Of a stretch of 64,000 nucleotides of DNA, positions 17,525 to 27,325 are shown in pieces; positions within the stretch are counted from its first letter, which is position 1; each line of letters begins with the position of its first letter. This DNA comes from JASJBU01 sp039714735 (GTDB lineage: Bacteria > Pseudomonadota > Gammaproteobacteria > Chromatiales > Chromatiaceae): positions 1 to 64,000 of the forward strand of contig JBDLIT010000001.1 in assembly GCA_039714735.1 (NCBI GenBank). Reading direction: 5' to 3'. The notes under the pieces were generated by a model. That model had not been told where the DNA came from. It searched no databases and was given only the letters and a program-made list of their open reading frames with translations. The translations under genes and the position numbers were made by a program.

Positions 17525-19303
17525 ATGGACTCCTTTTCAAAGGTCATCACAACCCTGATCATTTCGATCTCAATCGCTGCCTGTGGAGGGGGTGATGATG
17601 ACGATGTCGAGGGCTCCACGCTTAATGAAATAGACGCGAGCAAGACGCATCAGGTGCTGGCCTTCAATGATCTGGGCATGCACTGTGCCGATCTGGACTA
17701 CTCCACCTTCGTGATCCTGCCGCCCTTCAACGTGGTGCATGCACACGTAATCGAAAAGGGTGCGGAACCGCGCATTCTCAGCAGTCTGGAAGTTGATGTT
17801 GACTACAAGGCTGTCGAGGACGCGGATCTATTGAGCGATTCGATAAACACTACAAGCCAGAACCAGTCAGGCGTCTGGAAAACCAACTTCTGGGATATCA
17901 ACCCGGATTCCGGGAATACCTATGTCTTCGACCTGTTTGGCATCGATCCACAGCCGGATGAGGGACTGGCCTTCGGGCAGACCATGCCCGGCATTCTGAA
18001 CCCTTACACTGCCAATGACCCTCAGGCGTTCAACCACTTTGATCCAGACAAGATGTGGTTTGCCGCCGATGGCATACCGATTCTGCCGATCGACGATGCA
18101 GGAGAGCCGAATCCATACCCGCTGATGCAGGTCAGCGCCAGCAATCCGGCCAATGGGGATATCCTGGCCAGTCAGGATGTGGTGCTGCCGGTCGCATCCG
18201 AGGCGGATTGCCAGAACTGTCATGCGATTGGTGAAGTCGGGGCGATTCGGGATGGCGTGGATTTTGTTTTTCCAGAAGATGATACTGACGCCAATAGCAT
18301 TCTGCAGGCGGCAAAGATCAACATTCTGTTGTTACATGACGCCAAGCATCCTACCGATCTTTTCAATCAGCAACCTGTACTCTGTGCCGGTTGCCACTAC
18401 TCGGTGGCGTTGGACCTGGCGGGCACAGGCCCTGCCGGTGAGCAACTCGCCCATGACAAGATGTCCCAGGTGATGCATGGCCATCACGGTGAACTGACCG
18501 ATCCTGCCACCGGTGATCTGCTGTTCCCAACAGACGGCACCCTGGAAGAGACCTGCTACCAATGCCACCCAGGTAAGACGACCAAGTGTCTGCGGGGCGC
18601 CATGGGCAATGCCGGTATTGTCTGCCAGGACTGCCACGGCGGCATGTTGGCGGTGGGCAATGAGACCCGCGAACCCTGGCTGGACGAACCGAGATGTGAA
18701 TCCTGTCATACGGGTGATGCAGTAAATAATCTGGCGGGAGACATGGACACCGTCGTGAATGCGCTTGATGTTGATGGCAACACAGATGGTATTCGACTGC
18801 GTCAGGCCTGGTATGAGGGAGATCTCACCGCCACGCCCATCACGGAGACAGGTAGTATCTTTGCAGAGGACGATAACCAGCTCTATCGCAACAGCCTCGG
18901 TCACGGTGGTGTCGCCTGTGAAGCCTGCCACGGCTCCACCCATGCGATCTGGCCGATTGCCAATCCGGATGCGAATGACAATGAGGCGGCCAAACAGTTG
19001 CAGGGATACAGCGGCACCATCATCGAGTGCGGTGTCTGCCATACCAGTCTGCCATTGACCCCGGACGGCGGCCCGCATGGCATGCACAATGTCAACAGCA
19101 GTAGCTGGAACCTGGAGCATGAGGATTTCTATGAGGACAATCCCAACGCCTGCAAAGCCTGCCATGGCTTGAACCTGGAAGGCACGGTGCTTTCCCGCAC
19201 CGCGACAGACAGGCAACTCTATCGAGATGATGACGGCGATAAGATCTCAGTGCCAAAAGGCACGCCAATCAGCTGTACCCTATGTCATGGATATCCTGAC
19301 TGA
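17525..19303 (+). CDS. nonaheme c-type cytochrome lipoprotein
   Basis: A 592-residue protein with a lipobox (SIAAC, Cys20) followed by GGG, so probably anchored to the outer membrane or facing the periplasm. Nine CxxCH heme motifs are present: CQNCH, CAGCH, CYQCH, CQDCH, CESCH, CEACH, CGVCH, CKACH and CTLCH, all in residues about 230-590. The N-terminal 200 residues lack hemes and include FNDLGMHCADLDY, a motif I associate with some large multiheme cytochromes without being able to name a family. GAGGTGA lies seven bases before the ATG. It starts about 150 bases after the terminator of the six-cysteine cluster and may be its electron-transfer partner; this is inference. Confidence 0.9.
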   Translation: MDSFSKVITTLIISISIAACGGGDDDDVEGSTLNEIDASKTHQVLAFNDLGMHCADLDYSTFVILPPFNVVHAHVIEKGAEPRILSSLEVDVDYKAVEDADLLSDSINTTSQNQSGVWKTNFWDINPDSGNTYVFDLFGIDPQPDEGLAFGQTMPGILNPYTANDPQAFNHFDPDKMWFAADGIPILPIDDAGEPNPYPLMQVSASNPANGDILASQDVVLPVASEADCQNCHAIGEVGAIRDGVDFVFPEDDTDANSILQAAKINILLLHDAKHPTDLFNQQPVLCAGCHYSVALDLAGTGPAGEQLAHDKMSQVMHGHHGELTDPATGDLLFPTDGTLEETCYQCHPGKTTKCLRGAMGNAGIVCQDCHGGMLAVGNETREPWLDEPRCESCHTGDAVNNLAGDMDTVVNALDVDGNTDGIRLRQAWYEGDLTATPITETGSIFAEDDNQLYRNSLGHGGVACEACHGSTHAIWPIANPDANDNEAAKQLQGYSGTIIECGVCHTSLPLTPDGGPHGMHNVNSSSWNLEHEDFYEDNPNACKACHGLNLEGTVLSRTATDRQLYRDDDGDKISVPKGTPISCTLCHGYPD

Positions 19304-19524
19304 ATACTATTTTATAACTTAGTAAGCTTTGATGAAGCCAAGGATGGTCTCATCAGAGCACGTCTGCCATTTAATTGATTCATCCGAAAATTCCCGAATC
19401 AGATTCGGAGTCTCTCTTCCGCATTGTGTATACTGGTGACTTTAAAATAATTACACGGCAGACGCCCTTGATATTGCCCTGCCAACTATGAGGTGTACGG
19501 GAAGTACGCCCGAAGCAGAATCCC

Positions 19525-21435
19525 ATGTACCATGAATATTTTGGGTTGAGTGAAGACCCTTTTTCGATCACACCGGATCCGAAGTACACGTTTTTAAGCG
19601 ACCGCCACCGTGAAGCGTTGGCTCACCTGGTGTATGGCGTGACTGAAGGAGGCGGCTTCGTGCAGCTGACCGGCGAAGTGGGGACCGGCAAGACCACCCT
19701 GTGCCGCAACCTGCTGATGCTGCTGCCGGACGAGCTCAACATCGCACTCATCTTCAACCCGCGGCAGACCCCGCTGGAACTGGTGGCGAGCCTGTGTGAT
19801 GAACTGCACGTGAGCTACCCGCCGGAATGCAGCAGCATCAAAGTTCTGGTCGACCACCTCAACGCCTACCTGCTGGAGAACCACAGCGCCGGACGGCGCA
19901 CCGTGGCGATCATCGACGAGGCGCAGAACCTCAGCTACGATGCCCTGGAGCAGGTACGCCTGCTCACCAACCTCGAGACCGCGACCCAGAAACTGCTGCA
20001 GATCATCCTGGTTGGCCAGCCCGAGCTGCACAGCCTGCTGGAGCAGCCCGAACTGCGCCAGCTGGCGCAGCGCATCACAGCACGCTACCACCTCACCCCG
20101 CTGGACCCGGAGGAGACCCAGGCCTACGTCCACCACCGCCTGGAAGTGGCCGGTTACCAGCGGCGCCTGTTCACCAACGGCGCGATGCGCCAGATGTACC
20201 GCCTCACCGGCGGCGTGCCGCGGCTGATCAACGTACTGTGTGGACGGACGATGCTCGCGGCCTACGGCAAGCACCGGGAGGTCATCAACCAGCGTCTGCT
20301 GCGCCAAGTCGCCAAAGAGCTGGAAGGGCGCATCAAACGCCCCCGCAAAGTGAGCTGGGCCTGGGGCCTGGCCGGCCTGTTCGGGATCGCTCTGGGCCTC
20401 AGCGCCTGGCGCACTCTTGACCCCGACAGCCTGCCTGGACCGCTGCGCCAGTTACCGGACCTGAGCGCGCTCACCAGCACAGCGGCGCCCGTCCGCGAGG
20501 ATGATATTTCACCGCCTCCCAACCTGCGCTCGGCCGCCGCCCTCAGCACCCCGGCAGCGCCAGAGTCCCCGAGCACCCCGATAAACTCCGCGTCCGAGGT
20601 TCCGAGCACGCTGCCGAGTCCCGCCCCGGCCGCTGCCGAGGCGGCCAGCCCGCCGCAGGATCCCGAACCCAAGGTGATCGCGCCCGTCCTTGCATCCGTA
20701 ACGCCGGCCCCGGCGCCAATTGAAGTCGCCTCCGCCACCCAGCCGCTCGCGGTCACAGCCGAACCCGCAGCCCCTGAATCCGTGGCCCCCGAATCCGTGG
20801 CCCAAGTCATCGATAGCGCCCTCAGCCTGGTCGGGCTGCTCGATGACATCGCCAACGCCTTCACTACCCTGTTCAGCTACTGGCAGAGCGACTACCCCCT
20901 CTACGCCGAAGGCTCCGCCTGTGAGAAGGCCACGCGGGCCGGACTGCAGTGCCTCTACGGTCGGGGCCACTGGGACAACCTGCGCTTCTACAACCGCCCG
21001 GCGGTGATCGAACTGCTGCTCGACGGCGGCAGGCGCTACCACGTGGTGGTTGCCGCGCTGGACGCCGGACAGGTGACCCTCGACCTGGGTAAGCGACTGG
21101 TCAAGGTGCCGCAAGTCGAACTCGACCCACTCTGGAGTGGTAGCTACATCGTTCTTTGGCGGCCCCCACCGCTGAGCAGTGAATACCTCCAGCAGGGCAG
21201 CCAGGGCGTCGATGTACACTGGCTGAGCGAGATGCTCGCACGGATCGACGGGCAGTCCGCCGGGCGGTCGGAGGATCCGGCCCAGGTGCAGTTCGACTGG
21301 CAGTTGACCAAACGGGTGATGGCATTTCAACGCGCGGTGGGCCTGAAGGAGGACGGTATCGTCGGCAAACGGACCCTGATCAAACTGAAGGCCGCGGTCA
21401 ACGACCCCGTCATCCCGGCACTGGACAGAGGTTAG
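19525..21435 (+). CDS. exeA: ExeA/GspA-type AAA ATPase with C39-like and peptidoglycan-binding domains
   Basis: A 636-residue protein. The cytoplasmic AAA domain (about 1-265) has Walker A GEVGTGKTT at 50-58 and Walker B AIIDEAQ with Asp131/Glu132. A single membrane helix follows near 272-292, then a long Pro/Ala/Ser linker, a C39 peptidase-like domain (about 450-560) and a peptidoglycan-binding motif with QRAVGLKEDGIVGKRT near the C-terminus. In Aeromonas the ExeA/ExeB pair helps type II secretin pass through peptidoglycan. The next gene, ExeB-like, begins two bases later. The pair uses visibly more G+C-rich codons than the neighbours. No other type II secretion gene is in the window. Confidence 0.9.
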   Translation: MYHEYFGLSEDPFSITPDPKYTFLSDRHREALAHLVYGVTEGGGFVQLTGEVGTGKTTLCRNLLMLLPDELNIALIFNPRQTPLELVASLCDELHVSYPPECSSIKVLVDHLNAYLLENHSAGRRTVAIIDEAQNLSYDALEQVRLLTNLETATQKLLQIILVGQPELHSLLEQPELRQLAQRITARYHLTPLDPEETQAYVHHRLEVAGYQRRLFTNGAMRQMYRLTGGVPRLINVLCGRTMLAAYGKHREVINQRLLRQVAKELEGRIKRPRKVSWAWGLAGLFGIALGLSAWRTLDPDSLPGPLRQLPDLSALTSTAAPVREDDISPPPNLRSAAALSTPAAPESPSTPINSASEVPSTLPSPAPAAAEAASPPQDPEPKVIAPVLASVTPAPAPIEVASATQPLAVTAEPAAPESVAPESVAQVIDSALSLVGLLDDIANAFTTLFSYWQSDYPLYAEGSACEKATRAGLQCLYGRGHWDNLRFYNRPAVIELLLDGGRRYHVVVAALDAGQVTLDLGKRLVKVPQVELDPLWSGSYIVLWRPPPLSSEYLQQGSQGVDVHWLSEMLARIDGQSAGRSEDPAQVQFDWQLTKRVMAFQRAVGLKEDGIVGKRTLIKLKAAVNDPVIPALDRG

Positions 21436-21437
21436 CG

Positions 21438-22526
21438 ATGTCAACCATCCTCGATGCGCTGGAACGCGCAGAACAAGAGCGCAATGCCCGCGGCGTGGCT
21501 CCCGTGCACGAACCCCTGGCCCGCCCTCGGCCTCTGTGGCAACGCCCAGGCGTCTGGCTGTTCGGGGCCGGGCTGCTGCTGATTAACTTGCTGGCCTGGT
21601 GGCTGATGCCCGAGCCTGAGGCGCCGCCGCCAATCGCTGAGGTCGACGCTACCCCGGTCCAGCCCACCCCCAAGCCGGTGACGCCACCGGCTGCACCGCG
21701 TGAAGCCCCGCCACTGGCCGCAGTCCGGGCGGCGCCCGCCGTCCCGCCACTGGTGGCTCTGCCCACGGCTGTGCCGGCAGTGGAAAGTAGCGCCGCGGCC
21801 CCTGTCAAGATCCCCCCGCTGCTGGAGGAGGCGGCGATCCGGCCACCGCCCGCCGCCGCTGTACCGCCAGTGGAAAAGACCGCAGCGGTCGCCAAAGACC
21901 TGATCGCGCAGCCCCCGGTTGAGCCCAAGGTCCAACCGCAGCCTCGGTCCAAGCCGTCGAAGCCGCTGGCCAAATCGGCCGACCTCCCGGTGCAGCCCCC
22001 GGTAACGGCGCCGCTAAGCGTCGCCAAGGTCAGTCCCCCTGAGCTGCCGAAGGCCCCAGCTTCGCAGCCTGCCGAGCCGCCTGCGGAAAAGACCATCCCT
22101 ACTGCTAAAGACCTGGCTACACAGACACCGGCTGAGCCGGCCCCGCGAGCCTTGAAGCTCCCGGCGGCGACGCCTGAACCCGTAGCCAAGACAAAGATCA
22201 CCAAGCGCAGCACCCCACAAGCGCCGAAAATCCCGGCCGAACCGAAGGCCGTGCAGCCGGTGGCTGAAAAGACAAAGAAGGCCGTGGCCGCAGAAGAACC
22301 GCGTATCCCCCCGATCTGGGAACTCTCGGAGAAGGTCCAGAAGAAGCTCAAAGGCCTGGAGATCAATATCCATGTCTACAACGAAGAACCGGCGGAGCGT
22401 TTCGTGATCATCGACATGCGCCGTTATCGGGAGGGGGACCCCCTGGCGCGGCCGGGTCTCACCCTGGAGCGCATCACCCGCGACGGCGTGGTCATCAACT
22501 ATGGAAAAGGGAAAGTGAGGCTTTGA
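21438..22526 (+). CDS. gspB: ExeB/GspB-type general secretion protein
   Basis: A 362-residue inner-membrane protein: MSTILDALERAEQER at the start is the family's typical N-terminus, one membrane helix lies at about 38-56, a Pro/Ala/Lys-rich periplasmic linker spans about 60-285, and a compact GspB domain ends the protein (HVYNEEPAERFVIIDMRRYREGD region, about 315-362). It works with ExeA. The long linker has strongly biased composition, which creates long open frames on the opposite strand that are not genes. Confidence 0.9.
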   Translation: MSTILDALERAEQERNARGVAPVHEPLARPRPLWQRPGVWLFGAGLLLINLLAWWLMPEPEAPPPIAEVDATPVQPTPKPVTPPAAPREAPPLAAVRAAPAVPPLVALPTAVPAVESSAAAPVKIPPLLEEAAIRPPPAAAVPPVEKTAAVAKDLIAQPPVEPKVQPQPRSKPSKPLAKSADLPVQPPVTAPLSVAKVSPPELPKAPASQPAEPPAEKTIPTAKDLATQTPAEPAPRALKLPAATPEPVAKTKITKRSTPQAPKIPAEPKAVQPVAEKTKKAVAAEEPRIPPIWELSEKVQKKLKGLEINIHVYNEEPAERFVIIDMRRYREGDPLARPGLTLERITRDGVVINYGKGKVRL

Positions 22527-22609
22527 CCGGGCATTTCAACGATTGCTCAATCAGCAGATTCCCGAGTCAAACCTAAGCTGTCGGATAATCCAAGTTTGCC
22601 GGGCAATTT

Positions 22610-24076
22610 CTATCGGGGATTTGCGCTGCTCACCCGGTTACGGCCATCCCGTTTTGCCTTATATAAGGCCTTGTCTGCAATTCCCAGCAGCTCCTGCGGT
22701 GATTGGGTATGTTCCGGAAAGCAGGCAATGCCAATACTGGCAGTGACTTCAACCCGCAGCTCATCATCAATCGTGACAGGCTGATTGGAGACCTCCTCAC
22801 GCAGTCGCTCCGCAAGCAGCAGTGCGGTATCAAGAGGGGTTTCCGGAAGTATCACAACGAACTCCTCTCCGCCATAGCGGGCCAGAAAATCGGTTTTTCT
22901 GGTGGTTTTTTCCAGAATTGAGGCAAGCGTCGTTAGGGCGATGTCACCGGCCGGGTGGCCATGATTATCATTGATCCGTTTGAAATGATCGATGTCCAGC
23001 ATGAAGACAGACAGGGAGTGATTGTAGCGGACTGCCCGGTCCACCTCGTCGCTGAGACGTTCCTCCAACACGCGGCGGTTGTATAGGCCGGTCAGTTGAT
23101 CGTGCACGGCCTGGAATTTCAGTTTTTCTTCCAGGCGTTTCCGATCAGTGATATCCATCGATGTGCCAACCATCTTTTCAGGTGCGCCTGTGCTGTCATT
23201 GATGACTTCGCCCTGAGTGGAGATCCAGCGTACTGTACCGTTTGTTTGCATGATGCGGAATTCGAGATCGAATAATTCACCTCCCTCGATAGCATTGTCG
23301 ATGGCGGTGAGCACGTCCTCTATGTCTTCTGGATAGATGGCGGCGAGAAAGTCCTCGTAAACCGGATTGCTTGAATCCGGCGGGTAACCGAAGATCTTGT
23401 GTTGTTCCTCCGACCATTCCAGCTCACCGCTCTTGAATGTCCATACCCAGCTGCCTAGATGTGCGATACGCTGAGCTTCAAGCAGATTCAGTTCACTCTG
23501 CAGTAACCGCTCTTCTGCCTGTTTGCGAGGCGTAATGTCCATCATCGCCCCCACCATTCTGATGGGTTTTCCCTCTTCATCAGCAATCGCCAGGCCCCAG
23601 TGGATGACGCTGGACCAACCACCATCGAATTGTTTGAATCGGTACTCCTCGCGCCAGATTTCTTCACCCAGCATCAGATATTCATCGATGCTTTGGGTCA
23701 CCAGGGGGATGTCTTCCGGGTGGATATTGTCCAGCCACCACTGCTTAGAGTTTTCAGTACGTCCCAGGGGGTGGCCAAAAAGCTCAGTTAGATTCTCGTT
23801 CCAGACCATCGCATCGGTGCTCAGATCCCATTCCCAAACGGTGATTTGCGCTGAATAGATGATCAGGCGATTGCGCAATTCACTGGCTTTCAGGACGACC
23901 TCTGCCTGTCTGCGTTCCTGAATCTCATTGCGAAGTTCACCGTTCTGCTCATCTATCTTAACCTCCAGCACGCTAAATTGACTGCGGAGTTCCGTGTCTT
24001 TCGATTGTCTGCGATACAAGGAGAAAGATAAAAGCAAAACCAGGCCTGACAAGATGATAATGACTATGCTGTCCAT
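22610..24076 (-). CDS. PAS-PAS-GGDEF diguanylate cyclase
   Basis: A 488-residue protein with an N-terminal membrane helix (about 4-21), a short coiled coil, two PAS/PAC domains (about 70-185 and 200-312) and a GGDEF domain (316-480). The active motif GGEEF is intact at 402-406 and the RxxD product-inhibition site at 393-396 has the usual five-residue spacing, so an active, feedback-controlled c-di-GMP synthase is expected. There is no large periplasmic domain, so it probably senses cytoplasmic signals through PAS. It is convergent with the ExeB-like gene and has no operon partner. Confidence 0.93.
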   Translation of the reverse strand: MDSIVIIILSGLVLLLSFSLYRRQSKDTELRSQFSVLEVKIDEQNGELRNEIQERRQAEVVLKASELRNRLIIYSAQITVWEWDLSTDAMVWNENLTELFGHPLGRTENSKQWWLDNIHPEDIPLVTQSIDEYLMLGEEIWREEYRFKQFDGGWSSVIHWGLAIADEEGKPIRMVGAMMDITPRKQAEERLLQSELNLLEAQRIAHLGSWVWTFKSGELEWSEEQHKIFGYPPDSSNPVYEDFLAAIYPEDIEDVLTAIDNAIEGGELFDLEFRIMQTNGTVRWISTQGEVINDSTGAPEKMVGTSMDITDRKRLEEKLKFQAVHDQLTGLYNRRVLEERLSDEVDRAVRYNHSLSVFMLDIDHFKRINDNHGHPAGDIALTTLASILEKTTRKTDFLARYGGEEFVVILPETPLDTALLLAERLREEVSNQPVTIDDELRVEVTASIGIACFPEHTQSPQELLGIADKALYKAKRDGRNRVSSANPR

Positions 24077-24629
24077 TAGCTGCTTGAATCGATTTTATGC
24101 AGTAGAGTCGTGTGCTGGTGATTGAGATCTGAGAAACACAATCCAGCAGGGGTCATTGGGCGCCTGGTTAGTGATTGCGTGTAAATCTCAACTCCATTCA
24201 TATTCAGCCAAAGTCCTTATCTAGCCTAGAGAGTGTCTCAGTCGGACAATACGGCTGATGCACTGTTTGAAAAAGACCGGCTGCAACCGCTGGTGGATGC
24301 GATGACGGCTAGTCTAAATTATAGGTAATTCCAATCAGTAATTGTTGACTGCTTCAACTGTTGTGATGACCGACAGATCGGCCATTGGTAGTCCAGGAAT
24401 TAAAAGCCTCAGCAATTTTATGTATTGTGTAATAAATACGTAACAAATAATAGTGAGAATATAGCGATGTATTCAAGATGCACTGTAAGCCATCTATGCT
24501 GTGTTTTACACTTTGTTTGATTGCTGGATTTCCCTAATCAAATTTCATTAGGGCTTGTTGAGTTTCAGATGAACTATGCTCTGATTACTCAAACATGGAA
24601 TGGCTTTTCCCAAATACCCTATTCATTAA
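24077..24629. other. 550-base intergenic region before glgP
   Basis: No gene that I can support. Two points were seen: an inverted repeat CCCTAAT/ATTAGGG at 24532-24553 about 75 bases before glgP, and a short frame from about 24232 to 24327 (VSQSDNTADALFEKD and onward to a stop) that reads like the tail of a protein but cannot be assigned. The right half is AT-rich and probably holds the glgP promoter. Confidence 0.35.
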
Positions 24630-27149
24630 ATGGATTCACTGGGCATGCAAAAAAAGACTTCTCAGGCAGTTCCAGAAAATCACCATCACGAAGAAGTGCG
24701 TGTCGGTATGTCAAAGGAGGCGCTTAAGCGCGCCTTTTATGACAACCTGTTCTATGTGCAGGGCCGCTTTAAGGATGTTGCCACACCGTCGGATCTCTAT
24801 ATGGCGGCAGCCTATACGGTGCGAGATCGCATGCTGGAACGCTGGATACGGACCGCGCAGACTTACAAAAAAGCTCAGGTACGCACAGTGTGTTATCTGT
24901 CCGCGGAGTTTCTGTTAGGCCCCCATCTTGGTAATAACATGGTCAATATGGGGATTCTGGACAAGGCCATTCAAGCAGCGGATGAAATGGGACTGGATTT
25001 GGAGGAGATTCAGGAGCAAGAAGAGGAGCCCGGCCTTGGCAACGGCGGTCTGGGACGGCTTGCAGCCTGTTATCTCGAGTCTCTGGCAACCCTGCAGATT
25101 CCCGCCATCGGCTATGGAATCCGCTATGAGTTCGGCATCTTTGAGCAACAGATTCGTGATGGGTGGCAGGTTGAAGTGACCGATGCGTGGCTGCGCAACG
25201 GTAATCCATGGGAACTGTTTCGTCCAAAATTGCGTTTCCCGGTAAAGTTCGGCGGCCATACTGAAAAGTATACCGATGAACATGGCAGGCTGTGCGTAAA
25301 GTGGGCGCCTGAGCTGGTCGTCAATGGGGTTGCTTATGATACGCCAATCCTCGGCTATGCTGTGGATAACACCAATCTGCTGAGGCTGTGGAAATCAGAA
25401 GCTTGTGAGTCATTTGACTTCAATGCCTTCAATACCGGTGACTACTATGGTGCGGTGAACGCAAAAGTAGTCGCTGAAAATATCTCCAAGGTTCTCTATC
25501 CCAATGATGAACCTGAAGTAGGTAAGGAACTCAGACTTAAACAGCAGTATTTCTTCGTATCCTGCTCGCTGCAGGATATGATTCGCTTACAGTTGGAGAC
25601 TGCCGGGACCCTGGAAAGATTTCATGAGAAGTTTGCCGCCCAGCTCAATGACACCCATCCGGCTATAGCTGTTGCAGAACTGATGCGATTGTTGATGGAT
25701 GAACATCAGATGGGATGGGAGCAGGCCTGGAATATCACTCGGAATACCTTCGCCTTCACCAATCACACCCTGCTTCCTGAAGCCCTTGAAAGCTGGCCCC
25801 TTGATCTGTTTGAACGGCTGTTGCCCCGACATCTGGAGATCATCTATGAAATCAATGATCGATTTCTTGATGAGGTGCGTATCCGTTTTCTGGGCGATGA
25901 GGAACGTATTTCAAGGATGTCGTTGATTGAAGAGAATGGGCGGCGTTCAGTGCGCATGGCGAATCTTGCCTGCGTCGGCAGTTTTGCCATCAATGGTGTG
26001 GCCGAACTGCATACGGAACTGCTCAAAACTACGATACTGAAGGACTTTCACGATCTTTGGCCGGACAAAATCAGGAATAAGACCAATGGTGTGACTCCCC
26101 GTCGTTTTATGGTTTTGAGCAATCCTCGTCTGACCCGGTTGCTGAACGACCATATCGGTGATGATTGGATAAAAAATCTGGATCAATTGCATGCCCTGGA
26201 GAGGTTGGCCGATGACAATGGGTTTCTTGAGCAATGGCGGATAACCAAGACGGCTGCGAAGCAGGATTTAGCGGTCTGGATACAAGAAAATATTGGAGTA
26301 CAGATCGATCCTCAGTCCCTCTTTGATATTCAAGTAAAGCGTATTCACGAATATAAAAGACAGCATTTGAGTGTTTTGCATATTATCGCGTTGTACGAAC
26401 GGCTCAAGCAGAATCCCACCCTTGAAGTGGCGCAACGGACGTTTATCTTCGGAGGTAAGGCGGCGCCGGGTTATCGGATGGCGAAACTGATTATCAAGCT
26501 GATCAATTCCGTAGCGGATGTGATCAACAATGACCCTGCGGTCAAGGATCTGATCAAGGTGGTCTTTCTGCCCGATTTCTCCGTGAAAAGAGGGCAGCGG
26601 ATCTATCCGGCCGCGGATCTGTCGGAGCAGATATCAACCGCCGGAATGGAAGCATCTGGTACCGGTAATATGAAGTTTTCCATGAACGGCGCGCTAACCA
26701 TCGGTACCCTGGATGGCGCGAATATAGAGATCCGCAAGGAGGTCGGGGAAGAGAACTTTTTCCTGTTCGGCCTGACCGCGTCACAGGTGCAGCAGCGTTT
26801 TATGGAAGGCTATCACCCCAGGGACTATTATCAGCGCAACAGGGAATTCAAATCCGCTATCGATTTAATCAACAGCGGATTCTTTTCTCATGGGGATCAG
26901 GATCTCTTTCGGCCACTGACCCATAAACTCCTGCAGGATGACCCCTATCTTTTATGTGCCGATTTCGAGTCTTATAGAGACTGTCAGAGCGAGGTTTCAC
27001 GCGCCTATCTTGATGCCAATCGCTGGAGCAGGATGTCGATACTCAATGTTTCACGGATCGGGAAGTTTTCATCTGATCGTGCAATTCGTGAATACTGTGA
27101 AGATATATGGCGTGTCAAGCCATGCCGTGTTGGTTCAGACGGATGTTGA
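24630..27149 (+). CDS. glgP: glycogen/starch/alpha-glucan phosphorylase
   Basis: An 839-residue cytoplasmic enzyme that releases glucose-1-phosphate from glycogen by phosphorolysis. Strong family stretches are YLSAEFLLGPHLGNN, EEPGLGNGGLGRLAAC, NDTHPAIAVAEL, KRIHEYKRQ and the pyridoxal-phosphate lysine region EASGTGNMKFSMNGAL, which contains the Schiff-base lysine. The length fits the family. The start is uncertain: ATG at 24630 or ATG at 24645, both without a good ribosome-binding site. The N-terminal 25 residues, with an HHH cluster, are not part of the conserved fold. Other glycogen genes are not adjacent. Confidence 0.95.
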   Translation: MDSLGMQKKTSQAVPENHHHEEVRVGMSKEALKRAFYDNLFYVQGRFKDVATPSDLYMAAAYTVRDRMLERWIRTAQTYKKAQVRTVCYLSAEFLLGPHLGNNMVNMGILDKAIQAADEMGLDLEEIQEQEEEPGLGNGGLGRLAACYLESLATLQIPAIGYGIRYEFGIFEQQIRDGWQVEVTDAWLRNGNPWELFRPKLRFPVKFGGHTEKYTDEHGRLCVKWAPELVVNGVAYDTPILGYAVDNTNLLRLWKSEACESFDFNAFNTGDYYGAVNAKVVAENISKVLYPNDEPEVGKELRLKQQYFFVSCSLQDMIRLQLETAGTLERFHEKFAAQLNDTHPAIAVAELMRLLMDEHQMGWEQAWNITRNTFAFTNHTLLPEALESWPLDLFERLLPRHLEIIYEINDRFLDEVRIRFLGDEERISRMSLIEENGRRSVRMANLACVGSFAINGVAELHTELLKTTILKDFHDLWPDKIRNKTNGVTPRRFMVLSNPRLTRLLNDHIGDDWIKNLDQLHALERLADDNGFLEQWRITKTAAKQDLAVWIQENIGVQIDPQSLFDIQVKRIHEYKRQHLSVLHIIALYERLKQNPTLEVAQRTFIFGGKAAPGYRMAKLIIKLINSVADVINNDPAVKDLIKVVFLPDFSVKRGQRIYPAADLSEQISTAGMEASGTGNMKFSMNGALTIGTLDGANIEIRKEVGEENFFLFGLTASQVQQRFMEGYHPRDYYQRNREFKSAIDLINSGFFSHGDQDLFRPLTHKLLQDDPYLLCADFESYRDCQSEVSRAYLDANRWSRMSILNVSRIGKFSSDRAIREYCEDIWRVKPCRVGSDGC

Positions 27150-27156
27150 ATTCAGA

Positions 27157-27191
27157 GGGTTAGTTGTTAACCCGGCCAGGGTTTTTGTTTT
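27157..27191 (+). terminator. weak terminator-like hairpin after glgP
   Basis: GGGTTA and TAACCC (27157-27173) can pair around a five-base loop, with T-rich sequence starting eight bases later. The gap between stem and T-run makes it a weak candidate. Confidence 0.35.
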
Positions 27192-27325
27192 TGGTGCTGA
27201 TGTTTTAAATCAGCATGATTTAATGCATTCATTTAAGTTGGTATAAAAGTAATCGTATAGTTCATGAGCACCCATATTAATGGGTTCAGGCAATAGCCCA
27301 CTTTCGATGGAGTTGAGGTGGTTCA

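Noticed and set aside
18332..19216. A 294-codon minus-strand frame inside the nonaheme gene
   Set aside because: The plus strand carries nine heme motifs, a lipobox and a ribosome-binding site; the opposite frame has no recognisable content.
21410..22366. Long open frame on the minus strand opposite the ExeB-like gene
   Set aside because: It mirrors the Pro/Ala-rich linker codons and gives a low-complexity Gly/Ala/Ser product without any family signature.
24232..24327. Short plus-strand frame that looks like a protein tail
   Set aside because: About 32 codons without ribosome-binding site or recognisable family; kept only as a remark in the intergenic entry.
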